Positions 52,926 through 61,754 are shown, numbered from the stretch's first letter. The stretch: DNA of 64,000 bases from Cytophagaceae bacterium (GCA_016722655.1 JADKIR010000005.1:744001-808000); one strand, 5' to 3'. Notes: generated by a model not told the origin, from the sequence alone. A program made the numbers and translations.

Positions 52926-53798
52926 TTAATTATTTTTCTTCAGAAATTTTTCTGTAGTAATTGATTTTAAATATTCATAACTTCCTGATTTAAAAATCCT
53001 GAATTCGTCCTGATCGGCAGTACTTGATTTTGATATGGTTTTTGCCTCTTTGAGCCAGGAATAGAAATTTTGGGGTACAGGTGAAAGCTCATCATCTAAT
53101 TTCAAATACATCAAATGTAAATGGGTATCACTTCTCCGATGCATAGCATTAAAGCCGGTACGACCTACTTCTCCGAGTTTATCGCCGGGTTTTACGATAT
53201 CGCCGGGTTCTACCACCACTTTTCTATGATGGGCATAATACCAGAGGCCACCACGCTCAAAATCATACACCCAAACATAATTACCTCCCCGATAACTGGA
53301 AGTGTCAGACCACGATTTTTCTGTTGCCAGCACAACTCCATGACCAACTGAAACAATATCAACAAAAGAACTTTTCCTGTCATCAATACAGTCTTGATTG
53401 GGATCGTAAATAAAGATATCATGTGCTGGATGGCTTCCATTTACTGAATAGTCAAACAAGTTGAAATTTCTGACATAAAAACCCTTGCCCTTTCCACCGA
53501 CTGCATTCAGGTTACTACCTGTTAGTGGAAAAACTATATTTTCAATTTCGGATTCAGGAAAATGATTTGGATAATTTTCACGCAAAAGCATCATAATTTG
53601 TTGAAATTCAGTCTTTGCTGCATCAGGACTAATCCTCTGCGTTCTGATATCAACGAGTAATTCTTTATATCTTTCAAAAAAGTCATTTCCCGGTCCAAAA
53701 AGAGGATTTATGCTGGCATCAGCCTTTAAAGAAAATACAGAAAATAATCCCACTAAAATTAATAACTTCATCCTTTTGATTTTCATCTGTGAATGCAA
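52926..53798 (-). CDS. M23-family zinc metallopeptidase
   Basis: The product has 290 residues with a signal-like N-terminus (about 6-27). The LytM/M23 catalytic domain spans about 120-235. Metal ligands are His and Asp in HPAHDIFIYDP and the HxH in DTHLHLMYL, with AHHRKVVVEPGDIVKPGDKLG between. Such enzymes cut peptidoglycan cross-links or act as activators of amidases. All ligands are present, so it is likely active. It is a single-gene unit opposite pssA. Confidence 0.9.
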   Translation of the reverse strand: MHSQMKIKRMKLLILVGLFSVFSLKADASINPLFGPGNDFFERYKELLVDIRTQRISPDAAKTEFQQIMMLLRENYPNHFPESEIENIVFPLTGSNLNAVGGKGKGFYVRNFNLFDYSVNGSHPAHDIFIYDPNQDCIDDRKSSFVDIVSVGHGVVLATEKSWSDTSSYRGGNYVWVYDFERGGLWYYAHHRKVVVEPGDIVKPGDKLGEVGRTGFNAMHRRSDTHLHLMYLKLDDELSPVPQNFYSWLKEAKTISKSSTADQDEFRIFKSGSYEYLKSITTEKFLKKNN

Positions 53799-53936
53799 AT
53801 ATATATAATAAAATTTTGGAGTGAAATCCTGCGGGATTTAATGCAATTTGCTTCTGATTTTATTGAATAATTCAACTAAAAAATTGATTAATTAGTATAA
53901 AAATGGGATATTTGTGTTTCATCTTAAAATTTAACC

Positions 53937-54395
53937 TTGAAACGTAAACTCAGTAAACATAAATCATTCTTCGGATATTTTGCAGCTGCGGGCTCGGGGG
54001 TAATTGTCCAATATATTGTTGGTTCAATTCTATGTATCAGAATTCTTGGAACTGCCTATGAGACAGGCGTTTCGATTGGTTATATTGCCTCTGTTCCGGT
54101 GGGATTTATTCTTACCAAAAACCTGGCTTTTTCTTCCAAAAAATCTGGCAAGACTAATTCGGAAATTCTTAAATATCTTGTAGTTTTATTTTTTTCCTAT
54201 ATTATCACGGTTAAAGGTGCTTATTACACTTTATTGGCACTCAAAGCAATGTTTGGCGAGTTTGAGGTTACACTTCCGATTATTGACTACAAATTTAGCC
54301 CTATTGGTACTATCAGCCACTTTGCGGGATGGGCTTCAGTTTTGTTTTCAATTATTTCACTCACAAATTCTTTACTTTTTCTGACACAGGAATGA
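53937..54395 (+). CDS. GtrA-like membrane protein
   Basis: A 152-residue protein starting at TTG (after ACC) with four predicted helices, typical of the GtrA family (FFGYFAAAGSGVIVQYI, then IGYIASVPVGFILTKNLAF). GtrA proteins are thought to flip undecaprenyl-linked sugars for O-antigen or teichoic acid decoration. No glycosyltransferase is next to it. The start codon choice is weak, but no ATG lies nearby. Confidence 0.7.
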   Translation: MKRKLSKHKSFFGYFAAAGSGVIVQYIVGSILCIRILGTAYETGVSIGYIASVPVGFILTKNLAFSSKKSGKTNSEILKYLVVLFFSYIITVKGAYYTLLALKAMFGEFEVTLPIIDYKFSPIGTISHFAGWASVLFSIISLTNSLLFLTQE

Positions 54396-54423
54396 TGAAT
54401 AAAGTAAAAGGAATGAGAAGAAA

Positions 54424-55245
54424 TTAAAGACTTCTTTTTATCAATTCTTTAAAAATCAGGGTCATTTTGGGCTCGGCAATAGCTGCCGCTGCCAATATCT
54501 TTGAAAGTTCGGCTTTTTTGAGGGTTTCAGGAATACACATGTCGGTGATAACGCTCATCCCAAATACTTTAAGGTTTAGTTGACGGGCCATCATTACTTC
54601 AGGAATGGTACTCATGCCCACAGCATCGGCACCCAACATTCTGAGCATGCGGTACTCGGCTTTGGTTTCTAGTTGAGGTCCGGTTACGCTCACATACACA
54701 CCCTGGTGCACACTCTCTATCTGAAGTTCATTTGCGATCGAAACGGCAGAAGCTATTAATTCCTGGTCATACGGCTCGCTCATATCGGGAAAACGGTCGC
54801 CTCCGAAATTGTGCTTTCCTCTCAGGGGATTATCGGGCAAAAACTGTGAAATGTGGTCATTGATGATCATCAGGCTGCTTTCTGAAAAATCAGGATTGAG
54901 ACCACCTGCGGCATTGGATACCAGCATAGTTTTAATGCCCAGTGCTTGCATTACACGCACTGGAAAGGTGATCTGAGCCATGTTGTAGCCTTCATAGTAG
55001 TGAAACCTACCCTGCATACATACCACAGGCTTGGAATCTATATAGCCAAAAATCAGACGAGACTGGTGAAATTCTACGGTGGCCTCCACAAAGCCAGGGA
55101 TTTGTTGATATGGAAAAACATGCAAAACCTCTATTTCATCGGCCAGTTTGCTCAGTCCGGTTCCAAGTATGATTCCGGTTTGGGGTAAAAAATCTCCGAT
55201 TTGAGATTTTAGAAATTCTACGGCTTTGATGAGTTGATTTTCCAT
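54424..55245 (-). CDS. Purine nucleoside phosphorylase (trimeric, PunA-like)
   Basis: The 273-residue enzyme starts at ATG 55245 (MENQLIKAVEFLK); an ATG at 55293 gives a non-homologous N-terminus. Signatures are GIILGTGLS (phosphate-binding), GRFHYYEGY, VSNAAGGLN and GADAVGMSTIPEVMMAR, all of the low-molecular-mass PNP family. It splits inosine and guanosine for purine salvage. The Met and Glu of the active site are present. It may be the distal gene of a unit with rpmB, 72 nt upstream. Confidence 0.93.
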   Translation of the reverse strand: MENQLIKAVEFLKSQIGDFLPQTGIILGTGLSKLADEIEVLHVFPYQQIPGFVEATVEFHQSRLIFGYIDSKPVVCMQGRFHYYEGYNMAQITFPVRVMQALGIKTMLVSNAAGGLNPDFSESSLMIINDHISQFLPDNPLRGKHNFGGDRFPDMSEPYDQELIASAVSIANELQIESVHQGVYVSVTGPQLETKAEYRMLRMLGADAVGMSTIPEVMMARQLNLKVFGMSVITDMCIPETLKKAELSKILAAAAIAEPKMTLIFKELIKRSL

Positions 55246-55317
55246 TTTATGCAAAAAAAAAGATTGAATTCCGGGTATAAGCCCAAAATCCAATCCTAAA
55301 AACTAAAATCTTTTTTA

Positions 55318-55557
55318 TTAAAGAGACAACGTGCCTTTGCGGGCTGCTTTCAGAATAGTAGCTTCCAAACCATTTTTGTTGATGGTACGGATTACGCTAG
55401 TAGCCACTTTCAATTCTACCCATACGCCTTCAGACTCAAGGAAAAATTTCTTGGTTTTTAGGTTAGGATAAAACTTACGTTTCACTCTGTTGTTGGCGTG
55501 CGAAACGTGGTTACCTGAACTGGTTCTCTTTCCGCTTATTTGACAAACCTTTGACAT
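55318..55557 (-). CDS. rpmB: 50S ribosomal protein L28
   Basis: A 79-residue protein from ATG 55557 (MSKVCQISGKRTSSGNHVSHANN). The conserved SGKR, GNHVSHANN and RKFYPNL blocks identify L28. The version has only one Cys near the N-terminus, so no zinc ribbon, as usual in Bacteroidota. L28 is often followed by L33 (rpmG) and a DUF4295 gene; here PNP follows instead. Confidence 0.96.
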   Translation of the reverse strand: MSKVCQISGKRTSSGNHVSHANNRVKRKFYPNLKTKKFFLESEGVWVELKVATSVIRTINKNGLEATILKAARKGTLSL

Positions 55558-55675
55558 GATTAACAAATATTATTTATTTAATAAAAATCTTCGATACTGA
55601 GTATTCGATTCACCTAATTGGGCTGCAAATATCCGAATTTTTCCTGAAAAAAAAAACTTGAATTAAGAATTTATC

Positions 55676-55816
55676 TCAATAAGGGCAATTTCTGCAATTA
55701 TTTTTACAACAATACCCTCTTTTGAGATGATATTCCCGTGTAAAAACCATCAAACCATTGGCATCGAAGTAATAATCGAGACCTTCTTTGAGCTTATTTT
55801 TTGTTTTGTTTTTCAT
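55676..55816 (-). CDS. DUF5522 mini-protein
   Basis: This 46-codon gene runs from ATG 55816 to a TGA ending at 55676. The peptide begins MKNKTKNKLKEGLDYYFDAN, continues GLMVFTREYHLKRGYCC and ends with NNCRNCPY. The pattern LKEGxDYYFxxxGLMVFTxxYHLxRGYCC...C..CPY is the DUF5522 family, small Cys-rich proteins of Bacteroidota and other phyla. Four cysteines (CC and CxxC) suggest metal binding. Function unknown; it is transcribed toward rpmB. Confidence 0.85.
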   Translation of the reverse strand: MKNKTKNKLKEGLDYYFDANGLMVFTREYHLKRGYCCKNNCRNCPY

Positions 55817-55962
55817 GGAATAGGAGGTTTTGAGAATTTAAATGTTTTAATGCTAAATTCAATATATCAAACCATAAGATATTAAAATCCAAATTATATT
55901 TAATGTAATATTTTCCCTAATTTTAAAAAAATAAACAATTTACTTTTAATTATTTTCAATGT

Positions 55963-56661
55963 ATGAATCTTAAAATACTGGATAGAATAAATATTGGGTT
56001 CAATTCACTTCTTGAACTTTGTGAATCACCAATTGAGAAACAATTTTTGGAAGAATTCCTCAATATTATTAGTCACAGTTTATTCTTTGATTTTAATGAA
56101 TTTAGTGACCTTTCTTTTAGTTTTATTAGTGAGGTAAAGAATGAGTTAAGAAATAATTCCACTAAGCTAATTCAAGATGATTTGATAACAGGTGATTACT
56201 ATAAAATAATTGGATTTCAACTTAACGGAATTGAAAAGTCATCAGCAATTTTAGGCACATTAATTAGTGAAGATTTTAATACAGTTTTAGATTCAAATGG
56301 GTATTTAAATTTATATAACTCCTCAAAAATAAACTACAATGAAAATAAAAATGAAATAACCGCAATAAATATAATTAAATTATTACCACAGCATAAAGTT
56401 GGTAAATACCGATTGGATTTTGCAATAACTGCTGAAAGATATTTCAATAATGAGTGGATAACCATTTCGAAATACAACATAGAATGCGATGGTCATGAAT
56501 TTCATAGTACAAAGGATCAAATAAGAAATGATAACTTTCGCTCAAGAGAATTATTATTAGATGGATGGCAAACTGTCAGATTTAGTGGTTCGGAAATCCA
56601 TGCAAAAAAAGGATTAGGCAAATTCATATATGAATTGTTGTATTCTATGACAAACAAATGA
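55963..56661 (+). CDS. DUF559/Vsr-like PD-(D/E)xK nuclease protein
   Basis: The product has 232 residues and is visibly more AT-rich than its neighbours. Motifs fit the DUF559 endonuclease group: Glu25 in ESPIEKQFLEE, then Asp152 in YRLDFAI, Glu175 and Asp177 in IECDGHEFH, and DGWQTVRFSGSEI. Catalytic residues are all present. Family members relate to very-short-patch repair and restriction enzymes. No methylase or other defence gene is adjacent, so it looks like a lone acquisition (inference). Confidence 0.78.
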   Translation: MNLKILDRINIGFNSLLELCESPIEKQFLEEFLNIISHSLFFDFNEFSDLSFSFISEVKNELRNNSTKLIQDDLITGDYYKIIGFQLNGIEKSSAILGTLISEDFNTVLDSNGYLNLYNSSKINYNENKNEITAINIIKLLPQHKVGKYRLDFAITAERYFNNEWITISKYNIECDGHEFHSTKDQIRNDNFRSRELLLDGWQTVRFSGSEIHAKKGLGKFIYELLYSMTNK

Positions 56662-56800
56662 ATATCCTCCTAAATCAAAACTAAAAGTTTAAGAATTATA
56701 TAGATTAAATGAAATTTTTGTCGAAATTTCTCAAATGCTGAGCCCTTTGAAATTTTTTAAATGTCTAAACAAAATCGAAAAAATTTTGACCAAAACTACT

Positions 56801-57265
56801 TCAATCAATCGGCACCTCGGTGGACCATTTTACCTCGGTCATGACAAACATCGACTGGGCGTTTTGTATGTTTTCAAGAGCTGCCAGTTTGTTGACCATA
56901 AAGTTTTGGTAGGCATTCATGTCTTTTACTATTACTCTCAACAGATAGTCAAAATTTCCGGCGATATAATAGCACTCCACCACTTCTGTAAACTTCACCA
57001 CTTCCCGCTCAAACTCCTGAAGATACGGCTTGGAATGGTCACGAAGTTGTACATTGCAATAAGCCATGAGCGGTTTTTCGAGCTTTTCTTTGCTCAGTAA
57101 GGCCACATAATTCTGGATGATGCCTTCCCGCTCCAGCCGCTTGATTCTCTCATAAATGGGTGTTTGGGACAAGCCCAAATCATACGAAAGCTCCTTGGTG
57201 GTAATCCGGCTGTTTTTTTGGATGGTATCCAGGATTTTTTTGTCGATATCGTCTAATTCTACCAT
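56801..57265 (-). CDS. Lrp/AsnC-family transcriptional regulator
   Basis: The 154-residue protein has an N-terminal winged helix-turn-helix (LDDIDKKILDTIQKNSRITTKELSYDLGLSQTPIYERIKRLE) and a C-terminal RAM domain with ECYYIAGNFDYLLRV. Lrp-type proteins form octamers and respond to amino acids. It lies 6 nt after radA in the same direction and is probably co-transcribed. Its target genes cannot be told from this window. Confidence 0.93.
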   Translation of the reverse strand: MVELDDIDKKILDTIQKNSRITTKELSYDLGLSQTPIYERIKRLEREGIIQNYVALLSKEKLEKPLMAYCNVQLRDHSKPYLQEFEREVVKFTEVVECYYIAGNFDYLLRVIVKDMNAYQNFMVNKLAALENIQNAQSMFVMTEVKWSTEVPID

Positions 57266-57271
57266 GATTTT

Positions 57272-58645
57272 TTATCCAAATAATTCAGAAAAAACTTCTT
57301 CTAATTTACTCACTGACAATATTTTAATCTTAAAATCTTCAGGTTTTATGCTTTTCAGGTGATTTTTGGCAATAAAAATTTTCTCATAACCCAGCTTGGC
57401 CGCTTCCGAAATCCGGCTTTCAATGCGGTTTACCGGCCTCACTTCCCCACCAAGACCCACCTCGGCGGCAAAACAATAGGAATGACTCACCGGCAAGTCT
57501 TCATAAGATGACACAATGGACACACACACCGCCAAGTCTATAGCAGGATCCTCCACTTTCAACCCACCGGCTACATTGAGAAATACATCTTGTGTGCCCA
57601 GTCTGAAACCACCTCTTTTTTCCAAAACCGCCAGTAACATCTGCAACCTGCGGGGGTCAAATCCATTGCTAGACCTTTGAGGGGTACCATAAGAAGTAGT
57701 ACTCACCAAAGACTGAATTTCTATCTGCAATGGCCGGTTGCCCTCAATCATGGCTGCAATGGCCACCCCAGAAAGACTCTCCGATTTTTCAGAAATCAGA
57801 ATCTCTGAGGGATTGGTTACCTGACGTAACCCTGAACTTAGCATTTCATAAATCCCTAATTCTGAACTGTTTCCAAAACGATTTTTGGTCGTCCTCAAAA
57901 TACGGTAAGTCATATATTGGTCACCCTCAAACTGCAAAACGGTATCGACAATGTGCTCAAGTACCTTCGGACCTGCCAATGAACCATCTTTTGTGATATG
58001 ACCAATCATAATCACCGGCACGTCAGATTCTTTGGCATATTTCATGATTTCAGCGGCACATTCCTTTACCTGTGAAACACTTCCGGCACCACTTTCGATG
58101 AGGGGTGAAACAAGCGTCTGGATTGAGTCGATGATGACAACATCCGGTTCAACTTGTTCTATTTGTTTGAAAATCAAATCGGTAGAAGTTTCAGTCAGTA
58201 CATAACATCTCGGATTGGAGTACGGTATTCTTTCTGCCCGCATTTTTATTTGCTGCTCACTTTCTTCACCCGAAACATACAATACAATATAATCTTTAAG
58301 GCTCAATGCCAGCTGTAGCATCAACGTGGATTTCCCGATTCCAGGCTCCCCTCCTACCAGCGTGAGTGAACCCGGTACCATGCCCCCGCCTAAAACTCGG
58401 TTAAACTCCTCATCTTCCGTGATGATACGGTATTTTTCAGCTTTATTGATTTCAGAAATAAGTCTGGGTTTAGAGGCAGTTTTTGAAGCAGAACCAAACC
58501 GCCAGCTGCCCTTTTCGGGTTCATCTTTGGCCAAAAGTTCTTCAACCATGGTGTTCCATTCGTTGCATGAGGGACACCTTCCCAGCCATTTTGGTGAATT
58601 ATAGCCACAACTTTGACAGAAATAAGCCGATTTAAGCTTAGCCAT
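57272..58645 (-). CDS. radA: DNA repair protein RadA
   Basis: The 457-residue protein is full-length RadA, which helps process recombination intermediates and migrates branches. Features in order: zinc finger CQSCGYNSPKWLGRCPSC (residues 10-27), Walker A GEPGIGKSTL, Walker B VVIIDSIQT, the RadA KNRFG motif in TKNRFGNSSELG, and a C-terminal Lon-protease-like domain with GGLKVEDPAIDLAVC and AAEVGLGGEVRPV. It starts an operon with the Lrp gene. Confidence 0.97.
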   Translation of the reverse strand: MAKLKSAYFCQSCGYNSPKWLGRCPSCNEWNTMVEELLAKDEPEKGSWRFGSASKTASKPRLISEINKAEKYRIITEDEEFNRVLGGGMVPGSLTLVGGEPGIGKSTLMLQLALSLKDYIVLYVSGEESEQQIKMRAERIPYSNPRCYVLTETSTDLIFKQIEQVEPDVVIIDSIQTLVSPLIESGAGSVSQVKECAAEIMKYAKESDVPVIMIGHITKDGSLAGPKVLEHIVDTVLQFEGDQYMTYRILRTTKNRFGNSSELGIYEMLSSGLRQVTNPSEILISEKSESLSGVAIAAMIEGNRPLQIEIQSLVSTTSYGTPQRSSNGFDPRRLQMLLAVLEKRGGFRLGTQDVFLNVAGGLKVEDPAIDLAVCVSIVSSYEDLPVSHSYCFAAEVGLGGEVRPVNRIESRISEAAKLGYEKIFIAKNHLKSIKPEDFKIKILSVSKLEEVFSELFG

Positions 58646-58734
58646 TTTGTTAAGAACTCGTTAATTTTGTACTAATAACTTGCAATATACGTTAGTAACA
58701 CGAATCAAAAAATTAATTATCAATCTCAAATTTT

Positions 58735-59355
58735 ATGAAAAAAGCTATTTTGATTTTAGCTGCCATTTGTATCTCAAATTTGTCAATGGCCCAGTTTACA
58801 TTAGGAATCAAAGGAGGGATCAACTTCTCAAGTATGGTTACCAATGCCGGTTCTTTTAGCCAGAACATTAAAGAAAGTAAAGACACTAAAACAGGTTATT
58901 CGTTTGGTGTTTACAGCCGTATCGGGAAAAAATTGTATCTGCAACCCGAAGTTTTATTTGCCACGAAAGGCGGTAAAGTTGATTTTGTACCGGTTGGAGG
59001 TGGTAGTCCCGTAAGTGTGGATATCAAAACCAATAATATTGATATTCCGATACTGATTGGTTATAAACTTTTTAACAGAATCAGAATCAATGCAGGTCCG
59101 GTGGCCTCTATTAAAATCAGTGAAGACCAGAAGTTTTTAGATGAACTCAAAAAAGTGACCAATGATGTAGATGCTGCTTTTGAAAATGCTACTTTTGGAT
59201 ATCAGGCAGGTGTGGGCATAAAACTTTTGGGTTTTGAAATTGACCTGAGAAATGAAGGTAGCTTGAGTAATTTATCTTCTGATAAATTTAATGACCCAAA
59301 ATTCAGCCAAAGACTTAACGGCTGGCAACTTACTATCGGGCATAAGATTTTGTAA
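58735..59355 (+). CDS. Outer-membrane beta-barrel (PorT-like) protein
   Basis: The 206-residue protein has a signal peptide (1-19, ending SMAQ). The mature part begins FTLGIKGGINFSSM, typical of the OMP_b-brl_2 / PorT group, with strands such as FGVYSRIGKKLYLQPEVLF and IDIPILIGYKL. It ends NGWQLTIGHKIL. Such eight- to ten-strand barrels are numerous in Bacteroidota and mostly without known function. A TAATTTTG box at 58662-58669 lies about 65 nt upstream. Confidence 0.85.
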   Translation: MKKAILILAAICISNLSMAQFTLGIKGGINFSSMVTNAGSFSQNIKESKDTKTGYSFGVYSRIGKKLYLQPEVLFATKGGKVDFVPVGGGSPVSVDIKTNNIDIPILIGYKLFNRIRINAGPVASIKISEDQKFLDELKKVTNDVDAAFENATFGYQAGVGIKLLGFEIDLRNEGSLSNLSSDKFNDPKFSQRLNGWQLTIGHKIL

Positions 59356-59375
59356 TTATAGAATAAAGCAATTTG

Positions 59376-59405
59376 AAAGAGTCTCAGAAATGAGGCTCTT
59401 TTTTT
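59376..59405 (+). terminator. Intrinsic terminator after the PorT-like gene
   Basis: AAAGAG.CTCA pairs with TGAG.CTCTTT around a GAAA-type loop, followed by T's. The core AGAGTCTCAG...AATGAGGCTCT is nearly the same as the hairpin at 35288. Confidence 0.85.
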
Positions 59406-59495
59406 GTGTTAATTCCTTTCGATAAAAGAAATCTGGTCTGAATATTGCTTGATAACAAGCAATATAGGATTGTCAGGAAAGCACATAAATTGAGT

Positions 59496-59927
59496 ATGAT
59501 TAAAACATTTACCTTATTATTCATAGGGTTGAGTTCACTTTTTTCGGTTATTGTAAATAAACCATTTTCAAAACACAAGCCATCGAAATACCCCTCTGAT
59601 ACAAGCCGGCTCTATTATTATTCTTTTTTGGAAGACAAGGTCATTGACTTGAAAAACAAGAATCAGGAAGGTTTTGTGGAAAAAATCGAAGTGAGTCAGG
59701 GAGCCAAGGTCGTTTTGGAGGCACCCATTTATTTTACCCGGGCCATTTATTACTGGGAAGGGCCTGATGGTTTCCGGTCGTATCTTCCAAAAGTGGAAAT
59801 TGACCAGATAGCATTGAGCCAGGCCGGGGTGTATTCGGTGATGATAAGAAATGCTAAAGGCACAGTAAATGGAAAGATTGAAGTTAAAGTGAACACTTCG
59901 CCGGAAACAGACAGGAAGAATCATTGA
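59496..59927 (+). CDS. Hypothetical exported protein with Ig-like domain
   Basis: The product has 143 residues from ATG 59496, with a signal-anchor (about 2-20) and a domain with ISQGAKVVLEAP-like strands (EVSQGAKVVLEAP), YYWEGPDGFRSYLP and SQAGVYSVMIRNAKGTVNGKIEVKV. This strand order is that of an I-set immunoglobulin-like domain. An in-frame start at 59445 would add 17 residues. No further family is recognised. Confidence 0.6.
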   Translation: MIKTFTLLFIGLSSLFSVIVNKPFSKHKPSKYPSDTSRLYYYSFLEDKVIDLKNKNQEGFVEKIEVSQGAKVVLEAPIYFTRAIYYWEGPDGFRSYLPKVEIDQIALSQAGVYSVMIRNAKGTVNGKIEVKVNTSPETDRKNH

Positions 59928-59986
59928 AAATCCTGGGTGTTTCAGTTCTTGCCTGAATTTTGATTATTTTTGGGCAAAAATGGAAA

Positions 59987-60301
59987 ATGATTCTAATTAA
60001 GGGCGTTAAACTACCAAAGATTACGGGCATAGCTTTGTGGCCTTTTGTGTTGGTAAGGCCCAAAAATCCTTCAAAAACTATCATTTTACATGAGCGAATT
60101 CACCTTAGACAACAGCTGGAGATGCTGATATTGCTATTTTATCTTTGGTATATAACTGAGTGGCTCCTCAGACTGATTCAATTCCGAAACCTGCATCAGG
60201 CATACATGCACATCAGTTTCGAAAAAGAAGCCTATCAAAACGAAAGCAAAGAAGATTTTCTAAAAACCAGGGGTTTCTGGAATTTTTTGAGGTATTTGTG
60301 A
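59987..60301 (+). CDS. Small HExxH-containing membrane-associated protein
   Basis: A 104-residue protein from ATG 59987; a TTG at 59960 is possible. It carries HERIH at 35-39, a zinc-protease-like HExxH, followed by RQQLEMLILLFYLWYITEWLL, one hydrophobic helix, and FEKEAY at 78-83 where a third Glu ligand could sit. This resembles small relatives of the M48/M56 gluzincins, but without a larger domain. Activity is unproven. Confidence 0.55.
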   Translation: MILIKGVKLPKITGIALWPFVLVRPKNPSKTIILHERIHLRQQLEMLILLFYLWYITEWLLRLIQFRNLHQAYMHISFEKEAYQNESKEDFLKTRGFWNFLRYL

Positions 60302-60327
60302 TTTAACTCAAATTTCAAAATTCTCTC

Positions 60328-61698
60328 TCATATCGTCTTCGAAAACATCTTTTCACCAATATTTTTCAGATCAAGATATTGATCAAAGGCCATACTTATA
60401 TTTCTCACAAAGGCTCCTTCGGTTACTTTAAAGCCGTTTTCGGTTCTCACCAAAATCTCGTCCTCCTCAAATCCCTTGAGATGTTTTTCAATTCCCTCAA
60501 AATCAATTAATTGCTTATCCGTATCTGCCCATTCTGTATGCAGGTTACACATGATATTCAGGATTTGTCTTCTCACAAAAAGGTCGGTTTCCGATAACAA
60601 ATGGCCCTTTTCTACAGGCAACCGCCCGGCAAAAACAAGTTCTTTGTATTTTTCTACGTCTTTGGCATTTTGCCCAAATGCTCCCCATAAATCACTGATA
60701 GAAGAAGCACCTAAACCAATCATGGCCTTCGCCGACTGGGTGGTATATCCCATAAAATTACGGTGCAGGGTGTCATTTTTCATGGCTTCAAAAAGCTCGT
60801 CGCCGGGCAACGCAAAATGATCCATTCCTACTTCGGAATAGCCTGCGTTTTCAAAAAGTTCCAGCCCCAGCTCGTATAATTCTCTTTTTTTCTCTGGTGT
60901 CGGTAAATCAGCTTCATCAAATCCCCGCTGGCCTACACCCTTGATCCAGGGCACATGGGCATAAGAATAAAACGCTATCCGCTCAGGATGCAGCTCAAGA
61001 GTCTTTTTTATGGTATCTTCGATGGAACTCAACTGCTGGAATGGCAAACCAAACACCAAATCATGGCTGATACTGGTGTAACCAATTTCCCGGGCCCATT
61101 TTGTAACATTTTTTACGGCTTCAAACGGCTGTATCCTGTGGATGGCCTTTTGCACCACCGGGTCATAGTCCTGCACTCCAAAACTCACCCTTCTGAATCC
61201 TACGTCGTACAGGTTTTTGAGGTGCTCAAAAGTGGTATTGTTGGGATGACCCTCAAAGCTAAAAGCATGTTCCGGTGCTATTTTCGAGGTTTCAAGAATA
61301 CCGTCAATCAGTCTTCTGAGGTTTTGGGGCGAGAAAAAACTGGGTGTACCGCCCCCCAAATGAATTTCTTTTATTAAGGGCTTGATATTCAGGATATCGA
61401 GATACATTTTCCACTCCACAAGCAAGGCATCAATGTAGCTATCTTCCACACTATGGTTTTTGGTGATGCGTTTGTGGCAGGCACAAAAAGTGCAAAGACT
61501 CTCACAGTAAGGAAGATGTATATAAATACTCAGACCATTTTCCGAGATTTCTTCTTTCCCAAAAGTGGCCAGGCTATTTTTCCAAACTTCTGCATTAAAA
61601 TTGGCCACATCCCAAAACGGCACAGTTGGATAACTGGTATATCTAGGCCCGGCTACATTATATTTTCCAATCAAATATTCCTTTCTGCTCAAACTCAT
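60328..61698 (-). CDS. hemN: Oxygen-independent coproporphyrinogen III oxidase
   Basis: The 456-residue radical-SAM enzyme carries out oxidative decarboxylation of coproporphyrinogen III in anaerobic haem synthesis. The [4Fe-4S] cluster motif is CESLCTFCAC (CxxxCxxC plus the extra C of true HemN). YTSYPTVPFWD near residue 20, GGGTPSFF and the GFRRVSFGVQD region are family blocks. A C-terminal HemN_C domain follows. Its promoter region contains a 7-bp inverted repeat over a TAATTTTG box. Confidence 0.95.
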   Translation of the reverse strand: MSLSRKEYLIGKYNVAGPRYTSYPTVPFWDVANFNAEVWKNSLATFGKEEISENGLSIYIHLPYCESLCTFCACHKRITKNHSVEDSYIDALLVEWKMYLDILNIKPLIKEIHLGGGTPSFFSPQNLRRLIDGILETSKIAPEHAFSFEGHPNNTTFEHLKNLYDVGFRRVSFGVQDYDPVVQKAIHRIQPFEAVKNVTKWAREIGYTSISHDLVFGLPFQQLSSIEDTIKKTLELHPERIAFYSYAHVPWIKGVGQRGFDEADLPTPEKKRELYELGLELFENAGYSEVGMDHFALPGDELFEAMKNDTLHRNFMGYTTQSAKAMIGLGASSISDLWGAFGQNAKDVEKYKELVFAGRLPVEKGHLLSETDLFVRRQILNIMCNLHTEWADTDKQLIDFEGIEKHLKGFEEDEILVRTENGFKVTEGAFVRNISMAFDQYLDLKNIGEKMFSKTI

Positions 61699-61710
61699 CT
61701 TTGCATAATT

Positions 61711-61731
61711 TTCACAAAATTACCTTGTGAA
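61711..61731 (-). promoter_or_regulatory. hemN promoter box overlapped by an inverted repeat
   Basis: On the minus strand TAATTTTG (61722-61715) is a perfect -7 box about 17 nt before the hemN start. It is flanked by the arms TTCACAA (61711-61717) and TTGTGAA (61725-61731), 7 bp with a 7-nt spacer. A protein binding the dyad would cover the promoter. Confidence 0.5.
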
Positions 61732-61754
61732 TTGGTTAAATTTTAAAAGATTCT

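Noticed and set aside
60955..61377. 140-codon plus-strand frame inside hemN
   Set aside because: Antisense shadow of an intact, strongly conserved hemN.
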